A stretch of DNA of 64,000 bases from Roseiarcus sp963780825 (GTDB lineage Bacteria; Pseudomonadota; Alphaproteobacteria; Rhizobiales; Beijerinckiaceae). The position numbers were made by a program, and so were the translations under genes. Each line of letters starts with the position of its first letter. The first letter of the stretch is position 1. The stretch spans positions 868,001 through 932,000 of the forward strand of contig CAWADL010000010.1 in assembly GCA_963780825.1 (NCBI GenBank), in the 5' to 3' direction. The notes under the pieces were generated by a model. It was given only the letters and a program-made list of their open reading frames with translations. It was not told where the DNA came from and searched no databases. Below are positions 59,591-64,000 of this stretch, one piece after another.

Positions 59591-59962
59591 CTATGCCGCG
59601 TGCTCTCGCCGCGCCAGCGCGGCTTCAGGAAATGTTCGCGAGGCGCCCAGGAATTCGAGCGCGACAATGCGATGGTCGGAATCGTAGTCGATCAGGAAAC
59701 CCAGCGGACTTTCCTCAGTTTCGTGCCAAGCCTCTTCGTCGAGATCAAGATCCAACGCGTCAGCCGAAGCATCATATCTGTCCACGACGGCGACGTGATC
59801 CGAGTTTCCACGTTTTTTCGGGTTCAGCAATATTAGCTCGACGATTTTTCCGTCTTGCCCGTAACCGATAACGAGGTCGGGATGCGTGCGATCGTCTCGA
59901 ACGACTGTGCTATCGCCCGAGAAACGCAAGACCGCACGGTCGCTGAATATTTCCTGGTTCAT
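59591..59962 (-). CDS. DUF2283-like small protein
   Basis: 123 residues. The central stretch HPDLVIGYGQDGKIVELILL followed by a short acidic segment (ALDLDLDEEAWHETEE) and GFLIDYDSDHRIVALEFLGAS resembles DUF2283 (a Y-D-x-x-x-D-x-L-x-I type domain that describes small soluble proteins), present possibly twice. It has no signal or membrane segment. It is immediately upstream of gltD on the same strand, in the place where gltB would be expected. Function is unknown. Confidence 0.55.
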   Translation of the reverse strand: MNQEIFSDRAVLRFSGDSTVVRDDRTHPDLVIGYGQDGKIVELILLNPKKRGNSDHVAVVDRYDASADALDLDLDEEAWHETEESPLGFLIDYDSDHRIVALEFLGASRTFPEAALARREHAA

Positions 59963-60027
59963 CGCCGTTTTCCCGCGTCGCGGTCCCTAGCGACCGTTAT
60001 CACAATTCGCTCCCCATCGATGCGGAG

Positions 60028-60615
60028 TCAGGTGAAGCTCAAGACAGCTTCGCAACTTCCGATCCATTCCCTTATCGCGGGCCGAGATGCAAGATCGAAG
60101 CCGCCTTCGTGCGCAAGCCGCGTGTAGGGCAGCAGCGCGATGTCGGCGATGCTGAGCCGGTCGCCGACCAGCCACCGCCGGCCATTCAGCCCGAGCTCCA
60201 ACCGGTCGAGCGCCCGGTTTCCGCGCTCGACGATGCGCGGCTCGACTTCAGCGGGGGACTTGCCGAGATAGACGCACTGGAAACGGGCCACCGCGACATA
60301 GGGCTCGTGGCTGTATTGCTCCCAGAACATCCACTCGTCCGCCTTGGCCTGATCGAACGGATCGTCGGGGATCAGCGCCGAGCCGCGCGCGAGATGGCGC
60401 ACGATGGCGTTGGATTGCGCCAGCGCCCGGCCGTCGTCGAACACGACGAGCGGGACCTGGCCCGCGGGATTGAGCGCGAGGAATTCCGGGGTGCGGGACT
60501 GCGCCTTCATGATGTCGACGTCGGTCCAATCATAGGCGAGCCCGAGGTGGTCGGCGGTGAGCCGCACCTTCTGGCAGTTGCCGGAATTGACGTCGCCGTA
60601 GATGCGTAGGGGCAT
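60028..60615 (-). CDS. Glutathione S-transferase
   Basis: 195 residues with the GST thioredoxin-like N-domain (LRIYGDVNSGNCQKVRLTAD; the active-site Ser/Cys lies in SGNCQK, and NPAGQVPLVVFDDG precedes the QSNAIVRHLA glutathione-binding motif). The C-domain has LGLNGRRWLVGDRLSIADIA, the N-capping box region. It conjugates glutathione to electrophiles or serves as a peroxidase or stress protein; the substrate is unknown. It appears monocistronic. Confidence 0.9.
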   Translation of the reverse strand: MPLRIYGDVNSGNCQKVRLTADHLGLAYDWTDVDIMKAQSRTPEFLALNPAGQVPLVVFDDGRALAQSNAIVRHLARGSALIPDDPFDQAKADEWMFWEQYSHEPYVAVARFQCVYLGKSPAEVEPRIVERGNRALDRLELGLNGRRWLVGDRLSIADIALLPYTRLAHEGGFDLASRPAIREWIGSCEAVLSFT

Positions 60616-60856
60616 GGGGTAGGTTCTCTTGAGCGCCGCCAGGGACCTCCAGGCGGTCAGACGTTTATAGCGACTCTGCGTTTCCGTTTGAGCCGAGTCG
60701 CAGAGATTCTACCAAATCGCCTCGCCACGCACCAAAGGAACCTCTCGACATCTACGTCAATTGCCTGCTAGAGAAAATGTGGAATTTAATGTAACTCTAT
60801 GCAACGATAGCAATATGTGTAGGTTGTATCAAGGATAAATGCGGTGGGAATAGATT
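60616..60856. other. AT-richer promoter region for the NucS-like gene
   Basis: A divergent gap. From about 60765 the sequence becomes AT-rich (AAATGTGGAATTTAATGTAA, GCAATATGTGTAGGTTGT). An inverted repeat GACTCTGCG/CGCAGAGTC-like lies near 60670-60710 (GCGACTCTGCG ... CGAGTCGCAGAG). No repeat-family element is present and no gene is supported. Confidence 0.45.
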
Positions 60857-61600
60857 ATGGATCCTCGCTATCCCGATTGGCTGGCAGAAGTCATTCCCGA
60901 CCGCTCCTCCGCGCAGACTAGGCTATCGCATTTGCGCCGCGTCGAAGGCGAATACGGCAATCTCGATGATCTTTACGACAACGACGAACTGCAAGGCTTG
61001 ATCGATGAGCTGACCTACAGCGGCGAGGACCTGCGTAGCAATCGGCCGAATCCCTCTCGGCTCATCATCGACGGTAACATTCGAAACAACCTCGCAAGCT
61101 ACAAGTCTGCCGTGCAGAAGTATGCTCGCTTTCGTCAAGACGTCGAACTGGAGGCGGGAAGGGCGAGCCTCGCGACACGTGTACGTAACGAAACCCCCAC
61201 TGCCGAGCCGACGGATATTGGACCGGACGGCCGTATGTTTTCAATGGAGCGCGATCTGCAAATCGCGCTGAGGCGATCTATCGATCAGCTAGAGCCGGGC
61301 CTGGCGATCGCCGACGGCGGCGCCGAGAAGATCGTCCCGTCTGGGCGCCTCGATATCTTTGCAAAGGACGCCGCCGGAAGCTCCGTTATCATTGAACTCA
61401 AGGCGGTAAAGGCGCAACGCGACGCCGTTGCGCAGGTTCTCGCCTATATGGGGGATGTGCTTGAAGAGACGGGAGCCCCGGTGCGTGGGCTTCTGGTGGC
61501 GCCTGGGTTTGATACGAAGGCGGTCGCTGCGGCCAAAGTCGTGCCTACCCTGACGCTCGTCTCCTATCGTTTTAGTTTCATTTTCGAGAAACTCGCTTAG
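60857..61600 (+). CDS. NucS-like PD-(D/E)xK endonuclease domain protein
   Basis: 247 residues. The C-terminal half reads MFSMERDLQIALRRSIDQLE, then IVPSGRLDIFAKDAAGSSVIIELKAVKAQRD: the G-R-x-D ... E-x-K arrangement of a NucS/PD-(D/E)xK nuclease (Asp in RLDIF, Glu-Leu-Lys in IELK). AQVLAYMGDVLEETGAPVRG completes the fold. The N-terminal 100 residues (WLAEVIPDRSSAQTRLSHLR) are a helical region with no family recognised. NucS acts on mismatches or branched DNA; related restriction-like nucleases occur in mobile or defence loci. It directly precedes two toxin-antitoxin pairs. Confidence 0.65.
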   Translation: MDPRYPDWLAEVIPDRSSAQTRLSHLRRVEGEYGNLDDLYDNDELQGLIDELTYSGEDLRSNRPNPSRLIIDGNIRNNLASYKSAVQKYARFRQDVELEAGRASLATRVRNETPTAEPTDIGPDGRMFSMERDLQIALRRSIDQLEPGLAIADGGAEKIVPSGRLDIFAKDAAGSSVIIELKAVKAQRDAVAQVLAYMGDVLEETGAPVRGLLVAPGFDTKAVAAAKVVPTLTLVSYRFSFIFEKLA

Positions 61601-61726
61601 CGAGGCAATTGATTGAAAGCCTCCGCAGCCGCCAGCCGCCCACGCGATCGGCGGTTCAGCTCCTCGCCGCTACCGCCGCCCGCCAGTTATGCGGGACGAC
61701 CGGGTGGGCTGAGTGGTCGTGTGCGG

Positions 61727-61766
61727 GCAGGGCTCCGAATCCGGGAACCCGGATTCGGAGCCCTGC
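61727..61766. repeat. Perfect 19-bp inverted repeat
   Basis: GCAGGGCTCCGAATCCGGG (61727-61745) and its exact complement (61748-61766) with a 2-base AA spacer. It has no T-tract and is not one of the repeat families seen elsewhere. It lies between the NucS-like gene and hicB. Confidence 0.85.
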
Positions 61767-61823
61767 GCGTGGTTGGCTCTCTACCCGGGTTCATATACCC
61801 TTCGGCGAAATGCGAGGTGTTCC

Positions 61824-62036
61824 GTGAAACTCACCGCTGTTCTGACCGCCGCCATCGAAGGCGGCTATTGCGCGCTTAACCCCGAAACGGGAACGGTTTC
61901 GCAAGGGGAAACGGTTGAGCAGGCTGTAGGCAATCTTCGCGAAGCGGTTGAACTTTATCTCAAAGAGTTTCCGTTCGCTCAGAAACCAAATGGCGCCGCA
62001 CCTGTCGTGACCACCTTTGAAGTGGCGGATGCCTGA
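61824..62036 (+). CDS. hicB: HicB family antitoxin
   Basis: 70 residues from GTG 61824 after a GCGAGG site. KLTAVLTAAIEGGYCALNPE and VSQGETVEQAVGNLREAVEL with YLKEFP match the HicB partial RNase H fold (EGGY-x-A...G-x-T-x-EA). HicB neutralises the HicA mRNA interferase. It lacks a clear C-terminal DNA-binding domain, as in short HicBs. It overlaps hicA by 8 bases, in the hicB-hicA order. Confidence 0.85.
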   Translation: MKLTAVLTAAIEGGYCALNPETGTVSQGETVEQAVGNLREAVELYLKEFPFAQKPNGAAPVVTTFEVADA

Positions 62037-62253
62037 TTGGCCACATCTTTCCGGCGCTGAGATCGTGATGGCGTTGGAGCAACTCGGGTTCGCGCGGCAG
62101 CGACAGCGCGGCAGCCACGTTGTGATGCGCAAGGGCTCGCAAGGCTGCGTCGTGCCGCTTCACCGGGAGGTCAAAATCGGCACGCTGTCCGGCCTAGTCC
62201 GGCAAGCTGGAGTGGACGCGGAGGACTTCCTCGCTGCGGTCAAACGTTCATAG
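62029..62253 (+). CDS. hicA: HicA family mRNA interferase toxin
   Basis: 74 residues from ATG 62029 (a TTG four codons earlier is possible). The HicA dsRBD-like fold is clear: LSGAEIVMALEQLGFARQRQ, then RGSHVVMRKGSQGCVVPLHR with the catalytic His in GSHVVM, and IGTLSGLVRQAGVDAEDFL. It cleaves mRNA when free of HicB. A second copy of part of this gene lies 290 bases downstream. Confidence 0.88.
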   Translation: MPDWPHLSGAEIVMALEQLGFARQRQRGSHVVMRKGSQGCVVPLHREVKIGTLSGLVRQAGVDAEDFLAAVKRS

Positions 62254-62387
62254 CGACTGACCCGAGAGATGGTGACAGGCGAACTCGACGAGGCCGGTCG
62301 GCCAAAGGATCGGGCGAAGCGAGACAGAAGTGCGACGTCTTCGCGATCCCGATTATCGAACCAAGCGTTAGAGCGCTCGGTTTTGTT

Positions 62388-62440
62388 CGACAGCGCGGCA
62401 GCCACGTTGTGACCTCAAAGGCTCGCAAGGCGTCCGTTGA
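62388..62440 (+). pseudogene. hicA fragment (remnant)
   Basis: 25 bases (62388-62412, CGACAGCGCGGCAGCCACGT...) are identical to hicA at 62101-62125, and GGCTCGCAAGGC follows in both, with small differences between. It encodes RQRGSHVV only and has no start or remaining domain. It is a leftover of a duplication or a second hic locus. Confidence 0.7.
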
Positions 62441-62484
62441 CAATCGATAGCGCAATTTATATTTTGATATCAATGCTTGCATTT
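62437..62484 (+). promoter_or_regulatory. Promoter and operator of the FitAB-type pair
   Basis: TTGACA (62437-62442) and TATTTT (62460-62465) are separated by 17 bases, a strong sigma-70-like match. The perfect palindrome TTGATATCAA (62464-62473) overlaps the -10 element, followed by AATGC-TT-GCATT. This fits autoregulation by a ribbon-helix-helix antitoxin. Confidence 0.6.
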
Positions 62485-62500
62485 GCGCGAGAACGCTATC

Positions 62501-62755
62501 ATGCCCGCGGTCACCATTCGTAACCTCTCCGATGAGACCCATCGCGCCTTGAAACTGCGCGCGGCGCAACACAATCGCAGCACGGAAGCGGAAATCCGCG
62601 CGATTCTGGAAACCGCCGTGCGCCCGGAAAGCCGGCTGCGTCTCGGCTCCGCGCTGGCGGAGATGAGCCGGAAAATCGGGCTCACCAACGCCGATGTCGA
62701 AGCCCTCGAACAGACCCGCGATACGAAGCCCGCAGCGCCGCTGCGTTTCAAATGA
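62501..62755 (+). CDS. FitA-like ribbon-helix-helix antitoxin
   Basis: 84 residues from ATG 62501; the ATG at 62477 lacks support. The N-terminus PAVTIRNLSDETHRALKLRA is the FitA/Arc-MetJ type RHH domain, followed by AAQHNRSTEAEIRAILETAV. The C-terminal tail (about 50-84) should wrap the toxin. Overlaps its partner by ATGA. It likely represses its own promoter at the palindrome upstream. Confidence 0.88.
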   Translation: MPAVTIRNLSDETHRALKLRAAQHNRSTEAEIRAILETAVRPESRLRLGSALAEMSRKIGLTNADVEALEQTRDTKPAAPLRFK

Positions 62756-63174
62756 TCCTGCTCGACACCAATGTCGTCTCCGAGGCGACGAAGCCCGAAC
62801 CGTCGCCAGTGGTTCGCGCTTGGCTCGACGCACAGGCGGCGGAGACGCTTTATCTGTCCAGCGTCACGGTCGCCGAATTGATGTTCGGCATTGGCGCGCT
62901 TCCCAAAGGTCGGCGCAAGGACAAGCTGACCGCCGCGCTCGACGGCTTGCTGGAACTGTTCGGGACGCGGATCCTGCCATTCGACACCAACGCGGCCCGA
63001 CACTATGCGGAACGGGCCGTCAGAGCGCGCGTCGCGGGAAAGGGCTTTCCCACGCCCGACGGCTACATCGCCGCGATAGCTTCCGCGCATGCTTTCGCGG
63101 TCGCGTCCCGCGACGCGAGCGCCTTCGCGGCCGCCGGCCTCACCGTGATTGACCCGTGGACGGCTATCGTCTGA
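62752..63174 (+). CDS. FitB/VapC PIN-domain ribonuclease toxin
   Basis: 140 residues. The PIN fold's acidic residues are all visible: Asp in MILLDTNVVSE, Glu in SSVTVAELMFGIG, Asp in TPDGYIAAIA and Asp in ASRDASAFAAAG, ending VIDPW. Such toxins are Mg2+-dependent RNases inhibited by the cognate RHH antitoxin. Its ATG overlaps the antitoxin stop, giving coupled translation. Confidence 0.9.
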   Translation: MILLDTNVVSEATKPEPSPVVRAWLDAQAAETLYLSSVTVAELMFGIGALPKGRRKDKLTAALDGLLELFGTRILPFDTNAARHYAERAVRARVAGKGFPTPDGYIAAIASAHAFAVASRDASAFAAAGLTVIDPWTAIV

Positions 63175-63226
63175 GCGAAAGCGCGCGCTTTATGTCGCGA
63201 CCGGCGCATTCCCTGCGCGGCGGCCC

Positions 63227-63321
63227 TGTAGACGCGGTCGCTGACCGCGTTCGTGGGCCAAGCGCCTAATTCTGCAAGCGTTTTCCCAGTCGATCCTCCG
63301 CGGTCAACGACCGCGGCTACA
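63227..63321. repeat. Palindromic repeat, family D
   Basis: Left arm TGTAGACGCGGTCGCTGACC (slightly degraded), right arm GGTCAACGACCGCGGCTACA. It lies between the convergent toxin and glutathione reductase genes. Confidence 0.85.
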
Positions 63322-63335
63322 ATGCGCCTGGCCGC

Positions 63336-64000
63336 CTATCCCCTCTGATACCGCGCCGTACGCTCCCGCATCGTCACCAACTCCTCGGCGGCGGTTGGAT
63401 GTACCGGCATCGTATCGTCGAGATCGGCCTTGGTCGCGCCCATCTTCACGGCAACCGCGAGCGCCTGAATGACCTCTCCGGCCTCCGCACCTAGGATATG
63501 CGCGCCGAGAACCCGATCGGTCTCCCCATCAACCACGAGCTTCATGATCGTCCGCTCGGCGCCGCCCGTAATCGTCGCCTTCAGCGGCCGAAAGCTCGTC
63601 TTGTAGATATCGACCGTCTCGTAGCTGGCTCTCGCCTGCGCTTCGGTGAGGCCGACCGTCCCGATCTCCGGCGTCGTAAACACCGCGGTCGCCACGGCGT
63701 CGTAGTTGACCTCCCGCGTCGCGCCGCCAAACAACCGGTCGGCGAGCCAATGGCCCTCGCGGATCGCGACCGGCGTCAGATTGATCCGATCTGTCACGTC
63801 GCCAACGGCGTGGATCGACGGCACGTTGCTGGTGGAGCGCGCATCCACCACGACGGCGCCGATCTCGTTGAGCCGCACGCCGGCGGCTTCGAGCCCCAGG
63901 CTCTTCGTGTCGGGCCTGCGGCCCGTGGCGACGAGAACCTGGTCCACGTCGATGACCTCGCCGCCCGCCAGGCTAACCCGCCTTACGGCCCCCACGCGCT
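63336..64000 (-). CDS. gor: Glutathione-disulfide reductase (C-terminal part)
   Basis: 221 codons of a flavin disulfide reductase, continuing beyond the right edge. Present are the end of the NAD(P) domain (VLVATGRRPDT), the FAD-binding IHAVGDVTDRINLTPVAI, and the dimerisation domain (VFTTPEIGTVGLTEAQARA). The C-terminal MPVHPTAAEELVTMR contains the catalytic His-x4-Glu pair. The HPTAAEELVTMR ending favours glutathione reductase over lipoamide dehydrogenase. It regenerates GSH from GSSG with NADPH. Confidence 0.85.
   Translation of the reverse strand, partial: RVGAVRRVSLAGGEVIDVDQVLVATGRRPDTKSLGLEAAGVRLNEIGAVVVDARSTSNVPSIHAVGDVTDRINLTPVAIREGHWLADRLFGGATREVNYDAVATAVFTTPEIGTVGLTEAQARASYETVDIYKTSFRPLKATITGGAERTIMKLVVDGETDRVLGAHILGAEAGEVIQALAVAVKMGATKADLDDTMPVHPTAAEELVTMRERTARYQRG

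Overview
The window looks like chromosomal DNA of a GC-rich alphaproteobacterium of the order Hyphomicrobiales (Rhizobiales). The evidence is a rhizobial-type glycerol ABC transporter operon (glpDSTPQUV with glpR), two signature enzymes of the ethylmalonyl-CoA pathway (crotonyl-CoA carboxylase/reductase and ethylmalonyl-CoA mutase), a SAM-cyclase-ATPase-TPR protein of the kind common in Bradyrhizobium relatives, a KaiC-like/histidine kinase pair, and many intergenic palindromic repeats of Rhizobiales type. Genus cannot be decided from the sequence. No rRNA, tRNA, CRISPR array or transposase gene was found.

Layout. 1-2.6 kb: a tandem-domain glycosyltransferase (cut by the left edge) coupled to a DUF4214 protein. 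3-9.4 kb: two acyl-CoA synthetases, an AT-richer GT29-like gene, a MarR regulator divergent from a SnoaL-like protein, and a CDF metal exporter. 9.6-16 kb: a tightly overlapping acyl-CoA catabolic operon read leftward (carboxyltransferase, enoyl-CoA hydratase, biotin carboxylase/BCCP, BKACE-type beta-keto acid cleavage enzyme, acyl-CoA dehydrogenase). 16-19.5 kb: a giant adenylate cyclase fusion. 20-24.5 kb: a TetR regulator divergent from an SDR, a saccharopine-dehydrogenase-like protein and a third acyl-CoA synthetase. 24.8-27 kb: a secreted protein, a TatB-like protein and a divergent Nramp transporter. 27-35.6 kb: the glycerol uptake and oxidation operon with its DeoR-type repressor. 35.8-38.6 kb: TerC-like protein, HflK, HflC. 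39-43 kb: membrane protein, 2OG-Fe(II) oxygenase-like protein, glycerol kinase and a DUF6065-like protein. 43-47.5 kb: TPR protein, KaiC-like ATPase and hybrid histidine kinase. 47.8-51.7 kb: ecm and ccr. 52-64 kb: DUF4139 protein, choline sulfatase, polyamine-type binding protein, DUF218 protein, gltD without gltB, DUF2283-like protein, glutathione S-transferase, a NucS-like nuclease followed by HicBA and FitAB-type toxin-antitoxin pairs, and the C-terminus of glutathione reductase.

How the genes work together. Glycerol would be imported by GlpSTPQUV, phosphorylated by GlpK, oxidised by GlpD and controlled by GlpR. Acetyl-CoA made from acyl-CoA degradation could be assimilated through the ethylmalonyl-CoA pathway. 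The acyl-CoA ligases, dehydrogenase, carboxylase, hydratase and BKACE suggest breakdown of a branched or unusual carboxylic acid by a leucine/isoprenoid-like route whose final lyase step is replaced.

Sequence quality matters. About 17 genes carry about forty frameshifts, mostly explained by single inserted bases and some single deletions, in otherwise well-conserved genes. These are patchy (2.9-15.7, 27-30, 37.6, 39-44, 47.8-49.5 and 54-55 kb) and look like long-read assembly errors rather than pseudogenes. Such genes are given as one feature spanning all frames. About eight families of intergenic inverted repeats fill most gaps between transcription units.
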